A stretch of DNA of 64,000 nucleotides from an uncultured Cedecea sp. (GTDB lineage: Bacteria > Pseudomonadota > Gammaproteobacteria > Enterobacterales > Enterobacteriaceae). This document shows positions 19,175 to 27,869 of this stretch, piece by piece. The stretch lies in assembly GCF_947498825.1 (NCBI RefSeq), contig NZ_CANMLV010000019.1:27927-91926 (forward strand), in the 5' to 3' direction. Position numbers and translations under genes: made by a program. The notes under the pieces were generated by a model, which saw nothing but the letters and a program-made list of their open reading frames with translations, was not told the origin of the DNA and did not search any database. Position 1 is the first letter of the stretch. Each line of letters begins with the position of its first letter.

Positions 19175-20794
19175 ATGAAGGCATACCAACAAGGACTTGA
19201 GCGCCGTCAGGCTAACTACGTGCCCCTGACACCTGTCGATCTTATTGCTCGTGCGGCAGAAGTTTATGGCGATAGACTGGCTATAGTGTACGGCAGTGTA
19301 CGCCGTACTTGGCACCATACCTATACGCGTGCACGCCAGCTGGCTAGCGCCCTGGAACAGGCAGGTGTTGGCTATGGTGACACGGTTGCTATCATGCTAC
19401 CTAATACGCCACCTATGATCGAAGCGCATTTCGGCGTGCCTATGTTGGGTGCGGTACTCAATACCCTTAATACCAGACTAGATTCTGATAGCGTGTTATC
19501 CATGCTGCGTCATGGTGAGGCTAAGTCTCTAATAATTGATACGGAATTTTCTGAACTTGCCAGACGAGTCGCCATGGAACTACCTGAGTTACATATTATC
19601 TGTGTTGCAGATGTGTTACCGGCAGACGCAGCGTATTTTCCGCGCGCGATAGATTATGAAACGTTCATCGCTATGGGTGATCCAGTATTCGCTTGGGTCA
19701 CACCACAGGACGAATGGGATGCTATCACCTTGAATTATACATCGGGTACTACTGGCGATCCCAAAGGGGTGGTTTACCATTACCGAGGTGCATATCTCAA
19801 TGCTATTTGCAACATCTTGGAGTGGGACATGCCCAAACATCCCGTCTACCTGTGGGTGTTACCGCTATATCACTGTAATGGCTGGTGCTTCGCTTGGACA
19901 ATCGCGGCGCGGGCCGGAGTCAATGTCTGCCTACGCAAATTCGATGTCAGTCTGATATTCGACTTGATTCGTCGTGAGCGTGTTACTCATTATTGCGGCG
20001 CACCAATCGTGCAGGCGGCGCTGGCTGATGCGCCCGCCGAATGGCGAGAGGGAATAAACCACAGAGTGCATACCATGATGGCAGGTGCTGCGCCAGCACC
20101 TGCCATCATCACCAGGATAAAAGCGATTGGATTCGAACTCATTCATGTATACGGTCTGACCGAGGTCTTTGGCCCTGCCACCGTGTGTGCCGAGCAGGAT
20201 GATTGGAAGCACCTGAGCGATGGTGAGCAGTCAGAGCTCAAGGCCCGGCAGGGAGTGCGTAATCATTTTCAGCGCGATGTAGAGGTGCTTGATGTTGATA
20301 CAATGCAGTCCGTTCCTGCAGACGGCAAGACTATCGGTGAGATCGTAATCCGGGGTAATATCTGCATGAAGGGCTATCTTAAAAACGAGAGCGCTACGGA
20401 AGCCGCATTTACTGGAGGTTGGTTTCACACTGGAGACTTGGGTGTTATGTCCCCTGATGGTTATGTGCATATCAAAGACCGTAAGAAAGATATCATTGTC
20501 TCTGGAGGCGAGAACATCTCCAGCATTGAGGTTGAAAATGCTCTTTACCATCATCCTGCGGTGTCAGTTGTAGCCGTCGTAGCGATGCCAGATCTTCAGT
20601 GGGGAGAGGTACCCTGTGCTTTCGTTGAGCTCAAGTCAGGCTCCTCGGTGACGAAAGACGAGTTGATCGTTCATTGTCGTACTTTGTTAGCGGGTTACAA
20701 AATCCCTCGGGCTATCTATTTCGGTGATGTTCCCAAAACCTTTACAGGAAAAATCCATAAAATCGAGTTACGCAAGAGGCTGCAATTGAGGTGA
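19175..20794 (+). CDS. Acyl-CoA synthetase (AMP-forming, AlkK/medium-chain type)
   Basis: A 539-residue ANL-superfamily ligase. Core motifs are YTSGTTGDPKGV (P-loop), YGLTE, GWFHTGDLG, KDRKKDIIVSGGENI, and the adenylation lysine in FTGKIHK near the C-terminus. All are intact, so it should activate a carboxylate as acyl-AMP and then as a CoA thioester. It most resembles medium-chain or methylthiopropionate-type ligases rather than NRPS adenylation domains. It is the last gene of the operon, with GGAGAG before the ATG. It may supply the acyl-CoA donor for the citrate-synthase-like enzyme; that is inference. Confidence 0.85.
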   Translation: MKAYQQGLERRQANYVPLTPVDLIARAAEVYGDRLAIVYGSVRRTWHHTYTRARQLASALEQAGVGYGDTVAIMLPNTPPMIEAHFGVPMLGAVLNTLNTRLDSDSVLSMLRHGEAKSLIIDTEFSELARRVAMELPELHIICVADVLPADAAYFPRAIDYETFIAMGDPVFAWVTPQDEWDAITLNYTSGTTGDPKGVVYHYRGAYLNAICNILEWDMPKHPVYLWVLPLYHCNGWCFAWTIAARAGVNVCLRKFDVSLIFDLIRRERVTHYCGAPIVQAALADAPAEWREGINHRVHTMMAGAAPAPAIITRIKAIGFELIHVYGLTEVFGPATVCAEQDDWKHLSDGEQSELKARQGVRNHFQRDVEVLDVDTMQSVPADGKTIGEIVIRGNICMKGYLKNESATEAAFTGGWFHTGDLGVMSPDGYVHIKDRKKDIIVSGGENISSIEVENALYHHPAVSVVAVVAMPDLQWGEVPCAFVELKSGSSVTKDELIVHCRTLLAGYKIPRAIYFGDVPKTFTGKIHKIELRKRLQLR

Positions 20795-21041
20795 AATACT
20801 ATTCAGTCCGTGTCTGAGGTCAGGTTGTGAGCCATCGTCTGAATCTTGGAAACGAGTCTCTTTAGGAAAGAAGTAAATAGAATCAAAATGTTCTGAAATA
20901 GTGGATTGTTCGTACGATATATAGATATGAAAGAGCAATAATGTGAATAATTTAAGTTGACTACCTCGTAGTACTCGATTTGGTAGCAATGTTAATGATC
21001 GATTCTGTAGATGATATGGAAATGAAGTCAGTAACATCCCC

Positions 21042-21092
21042 CTATATAATCAGCATTAAAGCAGTAATCACGGCATACAGCGCGCAAATCAT
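21042..21092 (-). pseudogene. Truncated second copy of the yecN 5' end
   Basis: Within the right direct repeat, minus-strand codons 1-15 match the start of yecN (MICALYAVITALMLI). The frame then leaves the repeat and stops at TAG (21042-21044) after one more codon. It cannot make a MAPEG protein and marks where yecN sequence was duplicated. Confidence 0.85.
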
Positions 21093-21174
21093 AGAAACCC
21101 CATAAATACAGCGTTCGCCCTCCTATCATAACGTGCAACGCGGGTTCTGTCGCCAGGGCTCAGAAAAGAGACGT
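21047..21174. repeat. 128-bp direct repeat, right copy
   Basis: Same orientation as 11375-11502 with two substitutions. Homology stops abruptly on both sides (TATA before, GTGCTG after), giving sharp junctions. Carries the yecN start and its 82-bp upstream flank. Confidence 0.95.
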
Positions 21175-21331
21175 GTGCTGTGTCGTGGCACACTGGGTCT
21201 GGCCACATGAACAGAGGGGATGTCATCGGACCATTAGATGCATTTTTAAGATATTCCTTAGATGCGGTACGTTTCTGAATGTCTATGCTTAGTGTGTCAT
21301 ACAAATTTTTCCCCAACATGAGGAATACTCT

Positions 21332-21442
21332 ATGTATAAGAAAAGTCTGTATTTTATCTTAATCGCTTCCTCTTTCGCCTTTTCAGTCACCGGATGTTCT
21401 TCAAATATTACCCTTCCAATCCGGCAGGACAGAAGTCTATAA
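21332..21442 (+). CDS. Very short lipoprotein (36 residues)
   Basis: An ATG preceded by AGGA opens a 36-codon frame. It encodes a hydrophobic signal sequence (MYKKSLYFILIASSFAFSV) directly followed by a lipobox-like TGC, so cleavage before cysteine 22 would leave a 15-residue lipidated peptide. This size recalls entericidins and bacteriocin-release lipoproteins, but the sequence is not one I recognise. A CTATGCTTA minus-10-like site at 21283-21291 would suit sigmaS. It could also be the surviving N-terminus of a longer gene. Confidence 0.55.
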   Translation: MYKKSLYFILIASSFAFSVTGCSSNITLPIRQDRSL

Positions 21443-21780
21443 AAAATAATTAAGTCTGATAGTTGCGACCAGAGGGGATCTACGCCGGAACCCCAGATTT
21501 TCCGGCAACAGAAATTATGTCATGCTGAGTAGATTTATACCGTCAGATCACCATTGGTCATCAGGATATATATGTCTTTGCAACGTTTCCGGGGTATCCC
21601 CATATCATGACATAAAGTATGGCCTTTTTTCTCCGGACATTCCATCGGTACAGGTTGCGTAGTTTCTCGCAGAACAATCCTTAATGCCAATTACAATATT
21701 GTTCTTATTTAATTAATCCAGTATTTTTATATTGGTAACGGTGAGTCTGATTTCATTGAATTTAAATAAGGAATTAAATC
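21443..21780. other. Stretch without a recognised gene
   Basis: No open frame of note on either strand. A small hairpin (CCGGAA / TTCCGG near 21489-21513) is present. It separates the short lipoprotein gene from the secreted-protein gene. Confidence 0.4.
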
Positions 21781-22807
21781 ATGAGCTATAGAATCAAAAA
21801 AAAAACTGTTAGTCCCGTTGTTATTTCTGTTTAGCCCTTTAAGTCATGCAGTTGTAGCTGGTGGGATCGTTTCGGTAAGTCATTCATGGCCTGTCAACTC
21901 AGAATTTAATAAATTATCGTTCTTTCAGCAGATAAATAACGATGGAGGAACAGGCTCCAAATACTACTGGGTAAATCAGTTTTATTTTAAAAATGGAGAT
22001 GCTGGGTATATTGGTTTACAAAACCGGGGCGACGGTGTTCATGCCTTTAATTATTCTATCTGGAAGGCAAAAGGATGGAAGAGTGGTGTGTGTAGTTACT
22101 TCGATCACGAAGGTTCTGGAGTTCAATGCCAGATTGTTGTGCCATGGAAAATTGGACATCAGTACAAATTAGATGTTTCCAAAAATGGAAATCTGGTTAC
22201 AGGGACAGTGACCGATTTGATGGATGGTACAGCTACAACGGTTGGTGTTATCGAAATTCCAGATACATTCGGTAAGCTATACTCATCTTCCGGTTTTGTT
22301 GAAGAATATTCCCAAGAGAATGAGCAGCTTTCTTCCTGTTATGTGATGGGGGCTCAAAGCTCAATTTTTCTGAACCCAATAGGCGATGACAAAACAAACG
22401 CAGAGCAGAGTTCCTATACCTATGGAAATTGCAATGATCCTTATGTGATACAAGCTGCATGTAATGGTGATGCATGCATCAATACCATCAGCAATCTTCG
22501 TGCAATGGCTTCCCCAAACGCACCTATAGTATCGATTGTCAACGATAACCACTTGACCGCAGAAACCATATCTAACGCTTTGAACAAAGTCGACTTGGTA
22601 GCTATTCGCTCTCAGGATGGTCATTGGGCACCAAATATTTATTTCCCGGAGCCTCACACGCTAAAATGGAAATCAATATTTGTAGATCATCGCGCAGGTT
22701 CTAGTTCAGCTGTTCATGTAAACGGCTCTGTTACAAAGATAAACAAGGGCCAGCACATAATGTATATGTCTGATGGTAGCAGATGGAAAGTGATTAACCC
22801 GGCCTAA
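21781..22807 (+). CDS. Secreted protein, DUF3472-like, signal peptide out of frame at an A10 tract
   Basis: The long frame (from 21818) lacks a good start codon. An ATG at 21781 with AAGGA upstream reads MSYRIKKK and then meets TAG because of ten consecutive A (21796-21805). With nine A it would run MSYRIKKKLLVPLLFLFS...SHA into the long frame, a perfect signal peptide. The mature part, about 315 residues, has a KYYWVNQFYFKNGDAGYIGL region like DUF3472 beta-sandwich domains, several cysteines, and ends KVINPA. Either this is a phase-variable or slippage-dependent gene, a recent frameshift, or a sequencing error. Function unknown. Confidence 0.65.
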
Positions 22808-22820
22808 AATTATTCCCCCT

Positions 22821-22867
22821 TAATACCACTAACACTTCTGTTTCAAACAGTAAGGTTGGTGGTATTT
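22821..22867 (+). terminator. Hairpin after the secreted-protein gene
   Basis: AATACCAC and GTGGTATT form the outer stem and CTGTTT/AAACAG an inner stem, 15 bp past the stop codon. Only a short T run follows, so termination is plausible but not certain. Confidence 0.5.
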
Positions 22868-23103
22868 ATCGAGCTAATATTAAGTTAGCAATGGAATTAA
22901 TTATCGACTTTTAGGATATTTCCTTAATTTGTTAGAGTGACAGCCTCAAAGCCATGAAGATAGTGCGGTTAAGTGAATGATATATAACAGCTAAAAATAT
23001 TTAAACTATAATGATTGCAAATAGGTTTTTCAGAGTATAAATTTAAAATAATCCTCATAAAGAGAATGTTACTAAAAAATTAAAGAAAGGTGATATTTTT
23101 AAA

Positions 23104-23345
23104 TAAGCCATATCGAAACAATCAGATGTGTTTGTTGGAGGGGTTGGTGAATTTTGTGGTTCCAGTAATAATAGCTGCAGGCTTCAGAAGAGAATAACAA
23201 TAGTAAAGGTGGCAACGGATTACAAAAAGATTCATCAACAGATGCCCTTTACGGTAGTGGCTCTGGTACATATGGTTTATGGGGAAGTAAGTCTGCTGAT
23301 TGTTCTGGCAATGAACGAAATGGCTCCCCTGAAACTATTCGGTAA
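23104..23345 (+). pseudogene. Decayed glycine-rich ORF
   Basis: Two adjacent frames each read as low-complexity protein: one gives SDVFVGGVGEFCGSSNNS, the other, after a shift, NNNSKGGNGLQKDSSTDALY and continues glycine- and serine-rich to a stop at 23345 (GNERNGSPETIR). Neither has a good start. Composition recalls a class II microcin or other small secreted peptide broken by frameshifts, but no motif is decisive. A TM-containing small protein with a strong ribosome-binding site follows. Confidence 0.35.
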
Positions 23346-23395
23346 TTATAATTGAAAGGCACAGATTCAACTATCTGTTATTCAAGGAGGGAACA

Positions 23396-23665
23396 ATGGA
23401 AAAATATGTTGTTTTTATCAAGGATAATGAATCTAAAGCAATCCCGAAAAAGCTCGTTACGCGTTCAACAATTAAAGATTTGAAACAGTTTGGTTTCACA
23501 AAGCATCATGTTGAAGTAGAGGCTGATAATGAGAAGGATGCCATAAGAAAGGTAAATGAATTTAGTAATGGCTATTTAAATTCATTAAGTTCGTTCACTG
23601 GGAGTGTTTTTATTTGTTGCGCAGTCGTTGTAATTGTGGCTTTGATGTATCTATTTTCCTCCTGA
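23396..23665 (+). CDS. Small protein with C-terminal membrane anchor, unknown
   Basis: An 89-residue protein whose ATG follows AAGGAGG at ideal spacing, the strongest ribosome-binding site in this accessory stretch. Residues 1-60 are charged (MEKYVVFIKDNESKAIPKK) and residues 65-88 form one membrane helix (GSVFICCAVVVIVALMYLF). Small tail-anchored proteins next to peptide toxin genes are often immunity proteins, and a decayed glycine-rich ORF lies just upstream, but this is speculation. No family recognised. Confidence 0.55.
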   Translation: MEKYVVFIKDNESKAIPKKLVTRSTIKDLKQFGFTKHHVEVEADNEKDAIRKVNEFSNGYLNSLSSFTGSVFICCAVVVIVALMYLFSS

Positions 23666-23747
23666 TGCTAATAAATATCTACTTTCGTGATAACATTGCA
23701 CTATGGGTGTGTTTAGTGCAATTGTAATTTCATGTGAAGATTATTTT

Positions 23748-23906
23748 ATGAAATTGAATCTTCCCGAGCCTGAAAAATTCCCAAACGATAAAATGCAAGT
23801 GCCTGATATTTTCACTTGTAGGGTTGGGCGATATCAATCTAGCAAAGATAAAATTATCTATTTATGGTCTGGTAAAAGCGTTTCCTTGATTGAACAGCGC
23901 TTCTGA
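23748..23906 (+). CDS. Small hypothetical protein
   Basis: A 52-residue frame starting MKLNLPEPEKFPNDKMQVPD and ending SVSLIEQRF. The frame is open upstream to 23703, but 23748 is the more natural start. No membrane segment, signal peptide or known domain. Ribosome-binding site is weak. It may be a remnant of a longer gene, as it abuts the yecE end of the insertion. Confidence 0.35.
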   Translation: MKLNLPEPEKFPNDKMQVPDIFTCRVGRYQSSKDKIIYLWSGKSVSLIEQRF

Positions 23907-23985
23907 ATACAGTCCGAAGTGACCGGTTTGTTAGAAGTGCAGGTCAAAAATATCGCTAATAACAGGATTTAATCAGTGCCCGGGT

Positions 23986-24804
23986 TCAAAAAAGAGAAGC
24001 CTGCTCAGCGAATGCGGGTGGGGGAGTGAGGCAAGGAAAGCGCTGTTGTAGCTGGGGCCATAATCGGTGGAGTAGTGAATGGACCTCGCCAATATCAGCG
24101 GTATGAAGGAACAGGTAAGGAGTACCTTGAGTTGCCCATTCAGCAAGCTTATCTAACCAGACAGTAAATAATTCACTACTTTGCTCTTTATCGGCACTGC
24201 CAATAAAACGGACTAATGGATTGCTGGCGGTCATAATCGCATGGACCGGGAGTCTGGGTTTTTTACGCTGCGCCTCGCGCATGGCTTCGTTACGAGCAAT
24301 AGCCAGATGCACAGGGCGACTGTCGAGAATAACGCGGTTCACCTGCCTTTGGTGCAGGCCACGATTTAATGCGCGCTCATCTTCGCCTTTGTCAAAAAAA
24401 GCCGGATGGCGTACTTCAACACCATAGGTAAACGTATCAGGCAGATGGTCAAGAAAGTGCCATAATTTGGGCAAGTCAGCCGGAGAGAAGGTGGCCGGAA
24501 GCTGTAGCCAGTACTGACCAATACGGTTTGCCAGTGGGGCCAGGCATGTGAAGAAATCATCACGTAAATCATCGCAGTGGCTCAGTGCCGCCTGATGAGT
24601 AATTGTGGCCGGAAATTTAAAGCAGAAGCGGAAATCATCGCTGGTCATATCGCGCCAGCGTAAAACACGCTCCTGATTGGGCAAAGCATAAAGGGTGGTG
24701 TTGCCTTCCACACAATTAAAATAGCGGGCATAGTCAGCGAGAGATGCGATCCCTGCTCGTGCCCATTTAGGGTGCTGCCATTGTGGAAGGCCTAGATATA
24801 TCAT
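23986..24804 (-). CDS. yecE: DUF72 protein YecE
   Basis: A 272-residue protein of the DUF72/YecE TIM-barrel-like family, beginning [18 protein letters not shown] as in E. coli YecE. Residues such as RHPAFFD and [20 protein letters not shown] fit the family. The biochemical function is not established. Its start overlaps the yecD stop by 4 bp, so the pair is coupled. In E. coli yecN follows directly; here yecN is 12.5 kb away. Confidence 0.92.
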   Translation of the reverse strand: MIYLGLPQWQHPKWARAGIASLADYARYFNCVEGNTTLYALPNQERVLRWRDMTSDDFRFCFKFPATITHQAALSHCDDLRDDFFTCLAPLANRIGQYWLQLPATFSPADLPKLWHFLDHLPDTFTYGVEVRHPAFFDKGEDERALNRGLHQRQVNRVILDSRPVHLAIARNEAMREAQRKKPRLPVHAIMTASNPLVRFIGSADKEQSSELFTVWLDKLAEWATQGTPYLFLHTADIGEVHSLLHRLWPQLQQRFPCLTPPPAFAEQASLF

Positions 24805-25367
24805 AATGCGGTAATAATCTCCTCGCAGCTTCGCACCCTGGCAATTCGTGGGAATATATTATTGATACTGCCCAGGTGCTGTTCGGTACTACCTGCACTA
24901 CAGGCATCTTCTGCTATCACCAGCGAAAATCCCAGCTCCCAGGCATGACGGGCCGTAGACTCGACGCCAATATTGGTCGAAATACCGCATAAGATAATGG
25001 TGTCGATACCGCGACGACGTAACTGAAGCTCGAGGTCAGTACCATAGAAGGCTCCCCACTGGCGTTTTATCACCACAATATCACTCTCTTCTTGCCCCAG
25101 TGCTTCTGGCGGTTGCCACCAGTTATCCGGCAGGGCATGAGCGGGATTAGGGGCGTCAACAGGCTGTTTCAGGGCTTCGATAAAATCAGCTGACCAGCCG
25201 ACACGCACCAGAAAAACAGGTACACCGGTTTCGCGGCATTTTCTTGCCAGAGCTGCGGCATTATCGACCACCTCATTTGCCTGTCTTGGACCACCTGCAA
25301 AAGGTAAAATGCCTTCCTGTAAATCAATCACGACCAGTGCTCTGTGCTTTGTATTAAAAATCGTCAT
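24801..25367 (-). CDS. yecD: Isochorismatase-family hydrolase YecD
   Basis: The ATG at 25367 follows GGAGTGTGAT and gives 188 residues, the E. coli YecD length. The fold is that of cysteine hydrolases: the aspartate in [10 protein letters not shown] and lysine in [10 protein letters not shown] are present, but the usual nucleophilic cysteine position reads glycine ([15 protein letters not shown]). A canonical isochorismatase or amidase reaction by a cysteine nucleophile is therefore unlikely at that position; E. coli YecD shares this feature as I recall. Divergent from aspS. Confidence 0.92.
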   Translation of the reverse strand: MTIFNTKHRALVVIDLQEGILPFAGGPRQANEVVDNAAALARKCRETGVPVFLVRVGWSADFIEALKQPVDAPNPAHALPDNWWQPPEALGQEESDIVVIKRQWGAFYGTDLELQLRRRGIDTIILCGISTNIGVESTARHAWELGFSLVIAEDACSAGSTEQHLGSINNIFPRIARVRSCEEIITAL

Positions 25368-25500
25368 ATCACACTCCAGTTTGATTCTGATTGAACAAGA
25401 CATTACGCTTGGTCGAGAGTGTTATCCCGGTAAATTTTGTTAAATTTTATGAGAATTATCAACTTACCGGGATGATTCTGCCAGCGTAGTGGTTTCGGAC

Positions 25501-25529
25501 TTATCGTGCGCCATTATTTCCAGTATAAT
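25501..25529 (+). promoter_or_regulatory. Candidate sigma70 promoter for aspS
   Basis: A perfect minus-10 TATAAT (25524-25529) lies 17 bp from a weak minus-35 TTATCG (25501-25506), about 100 bp upstream of the aspS ATG. Confidence 0.5.
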
Positions 25530-25629
25530 AGCCCCCTTTTTTCAGTCAGTCGTGATAGTCGACAGAGTTGCCACCAAAGTGCCTGCTTCGCAGGTGACGG
25601 GTCGCGCGCAGCTAATTAAGGAATTTCTA

Positions 25630-27402
25630 ATGCGTACAGTATATTGTGGGCAGCTTAATGCCACTCATGTGGGACAGCAAGTAACACTTTGTGGATGGGT
25701 TAATCGTCGCCGTGACTTGGGAAGTCTTATCTTTATTGATATGCGCGATCGCGAAGGGATCGTGCAGGTGTTTTTCGATCCTGATGGACAGGAAACCCTC
25801 GCGCGTGCTGCTGAGCTGCGTAATGAGTTCTGCATCCAGGTGACCGGTACCGTTCGTGCGCGTGACGAGAAAAATATCAACAAAGATATGGCTACAGGTG
25901 AAGTTGAAGTGTTAGCGGCTGAACTGACCATTATCAACCGTTCCGAGCCGCTACCGCTGGACTCCAACCACGTTAACACCGAAGAAGCGCGTCTGAAGTA
26001 TCGCTACCTTGACCTGCGTCGTCCGGAAATGGCGAATCGCCTGAAAACCCGTGCGAAGATAACCAGCAAAGTACGTAGCTTTATGGATGAGCACGGTTTC
26101 CTTGATATTGAAACCCCTATGCTGACCAAAGCCACGCCAGAAGGTGCGCGTGACTACCTGGTACCGAGCCGCGTACATAAAGGTAAATTCTACGCGCTAC
26201 CACAGTCCCCACAGCTGTTTAAACAGTTGCTGATGATGTCGGGTTTTGACCGTTATTATCAAATTGTAAAATGCTTCCGTGATGAAGATTTACGAGCCGA
26301 CCGTCAGCCAGAATTTACCCAAATAGATGTTGAAACCTCCTTTATGACCGCACCTCAAGTGCGTGAAATTATGGAAAAACTGGTTCGCCATCTGTGGCTG
26401 GATATCAAAAACGTTGATCTTGGTGATTTCCCGGTTATGACGTTTGCGGAAGCAGACCGTCGTTATGGTTCTGATAAACCCGATTTGCGCAACCCAATGG
26501 AGCTGGTGGACGTTGCCGACCTGCTCAAAGATGTCGAATTCAAAGTTTTCTCTGGCCCGGCGAATGACGCGAAAGGCCGTGTTGCTGCCCTGCGTGTACC
26601 GGGTGGCGCACAGCTAAGCCGTAAACAGATCGACGATTATGGCAAGTTTATCGAAATTTACGGCGCGAAAGGTTTGGCGTATATCAAGGTCAATGAGCGA
26701 GCGAAAGGTCTGGAAGGTATTACCAGTCCGGTCGCTAAATTCCTCGATGCCACTATTGTGGAAGCTATCCTGACGCGAACCAACGCCGCTGATGGTGATA
26801 TAATTTTCTTTGGCGCTGATAATAAACGTGTGGTATCCGATGCGCTGGGTGCACTGCGTCTGAAAATTGGTAAAGACCTGAACCTGACAGATGAAAGCAA
26901 ATGGGCGCCACTGTGGGTCATCGACTTCCCAATGTTTGAAGATAATGGCGAGGGCGGCCTGAGTGCGATGCACCATCCATTTACTGCACCACGTGATATG
27001 CTGGCTGAAGAGTTAGCTGCTGAACCAGAAACGGCGATTGCTAATGCTTACGATATGGTGATTAACGGCTACGAAGTGGGCGGCGGTTCAGTGCGTATCC
27101 ACCATGAACTGATGCAGCAGACAGTATTTGGTATCCTGGGTATCAATGAGCAAGAACAGCGTGAGAAATTCGGCTTCCTGCTCGATGCCCTGAAATACGG
27201 TACTCCACCTCATGCTGGACTGGCGTTTGGCCTGGATCGTCTGACAATGCTGTTAACCGGTACCGAGAACATCCGTGACGTAATTGCGTTCCCGAAAACG
27301 ACTGCTGCAGCCTGCCTGATGACTGAAGCACCCAGTTTTGCTAACACTGTTGCTCTGGCTGAACTGGGTATTGAAGTGATTAAAAAAGCAGAGAAAAACT
27401 AA
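25630..27402 (+). CDS. aspS: Aspartyl-tRNA synthetase
   Basis: The ATG at 25630 gives 590 residues, equal to E. coli AspRS; the frame is open upstream but the start [18 protein letters not shown] is that of the family. Class II synthetase: N-terminal OB-fold anticodon-binding domain (residues 1-105), motif 2 around [16 protein letters not shown], the bacterial GAD insertion domain, and motif 3 with [13 protein letters not shown]. It charges tRNA-Asp. Its stop overlaps the nudB start (TAATG), so they are likely one transcript. Confidence 0.97.
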   Translation: MRTVYCGQLNATHVGQQVTLCGWVNRRRDLGSLIFIDMRDREGIVQVFFDPDGQETLARAAELRNEFCIQVTGTVRARDEKNINKDMATGEVEVLAAELTIINRSEPLPLDSNHVNTEEARLKYRYLDLRRPEMANRLKTRAKITSKVRSFMDEHGFLDIETPMLTKATPEGARDYLVPSRVHKGKFYALPQSPQLFKQLLMMSGFDRYYQIVKCFRDEDLRADRQPEFTQIDVETSFMTAPQVREIMEKLVRHLWLDIKNVDLGDFPVMTFAEADRRYGSDKPDLRNPMELVDVADLLKDVEFKVFSGPANDAKGRVAALRVPGGAQLSRKQIDDYGKFIEIYGAKGLAYIKVNERAKGLEGITSPVAKFLDATIVEAILTRTNAADGDIIFFGADNKRVVSDALGALRLKIGKDLNLTDESKWAPLWVIDFPMFEDNGEGGLSAMHHPFTAPRDMLAEELAAEPETAIANAYDMVINGYEVGGGSVRIHHELMQQTVFGILGINEQEQREKFGFLLDALKYGTPPHAGLAFGLDRLTMLLTGTENIRDVIAFPKTTAAACLMTEAPSFANTVALAELGIEVIKKAEKN

Positions 27403-27845
27403 TGAGTTATAAGCGTCCCGTTTCTATTCTGGTGGTTATTTTCGCACAAGATACGAAACGGGTGCTGATGCTACAGCGGCGCGATGATCCTGACTTCTGG
27501 CAGTCGGTTACTGGCAGTATAGAAGAGGGGGAGGACGCGCTGTCTGCTGCTCAGCGAGAGGTAAAAGAGGAAGTTGCTATCGATGCCGTCGAAGAGCTTC
27601 TGCCCTTGGTTGATTGTCAGCGCTGCGTGGAATTTGAAATTTTTACGCATTTACGTCATCGCTACGCACCGGGAGTGACGCGTAACACAGAATCGTGGTT
27701 TACGCTGGCACTTCCCCATGAACGCCCGATTATCATTAGTGAGCATCTGGACTGGAAATGGGTACCGGCAATCGAAGCGGCTCGAATGACAAAGTCATGG
27801 AGCAACCGAATGGCGATAGAAGAATTTATTATTGATGCCGCCTGA
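27402..27845 (+). CDS. nudB: Dihydroneopterin triphosphate diphosphatase
   Basis: A 147-residue Nudix hydrolase with the Nudix box GSIEEGEDALSAAQREVKEE near residues 37-56. E. coli NudB hydrolyses dihydroneopterin triphosphate, the first committed folate step after GTP cyclohydrolase. The start overlaps the aspS stop by one base and yebC follows 24 bp on, as in E. coli. Confidence 0.93.
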   Translation: MSYKRPVSILVVIFAQDTKRVLMLQRRDDPDFWQSVTGSIEEGEDALSAAQREVKEEVAIDAVEELLPLVDCQRCVEFEIFTHLRHRYAPGVTRNTESWFTLALPHERPIIISEHLDWKWVPAIEAARMTKSWSNRMAIEEFIIDAA

Positions 27846-27869
27846 TACAGGCGTTTTTTGGAGATTTTT

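Larger units (their letters stand above)
11503..21046. mobile_element. Putative genomic island bounded by 128-bp direct repeats
   Basis: The DNA between the two direct repeats is absent from the E. coli yecE-yecN junction and carries a self-contained operon of six co-oriented genes with no core homologue in this neighbourhood. The nucleotidyltransferase gene uses many AGA/AGG arginine codons and the non-coding flanks are AT-rich, unlike the neighbouring core genes. No integrase, transposase, tRNA gene or terminal inverted repeat was found, so the mode of entry is unknown: site-specific integration, homologous integration of a circle carrying a yecN fragment, or tandem duplication all fit. Confidence 0.6.
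20795..21331. other. Non-coding island border
   Basis: No gene of reasonable length is visible. The stretch is AT-rich up to 21046, then contains the right direct repeat (21047-21174), and after that a spacer leading to the small lipoprotein gene with a sigmaS-like minus-10 (CTATGCTTA, 21283-21291). Confidence 0.5.

Noticed and set aside
19175..20794. NRPS adenylation domain
   Set aside because: Stand-alone ligase with acyl-CoA synthetase motifs; no thiolation or condensation domain in the operon.
11503..21046. Prophage or integrative element with its own integrase
   Set aside because: No integrase, excisionase, transposase, phage structural gene or tRNA target found; only the direct repeats support mobility.
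23128..23355. 75-residue protein in the single long frame
   Set aside because: Start is GTG without a ribosome-binding site, and the glycine-rich sequence switches frame inside it, so the frame as a whole is unlikely to be a real protein.
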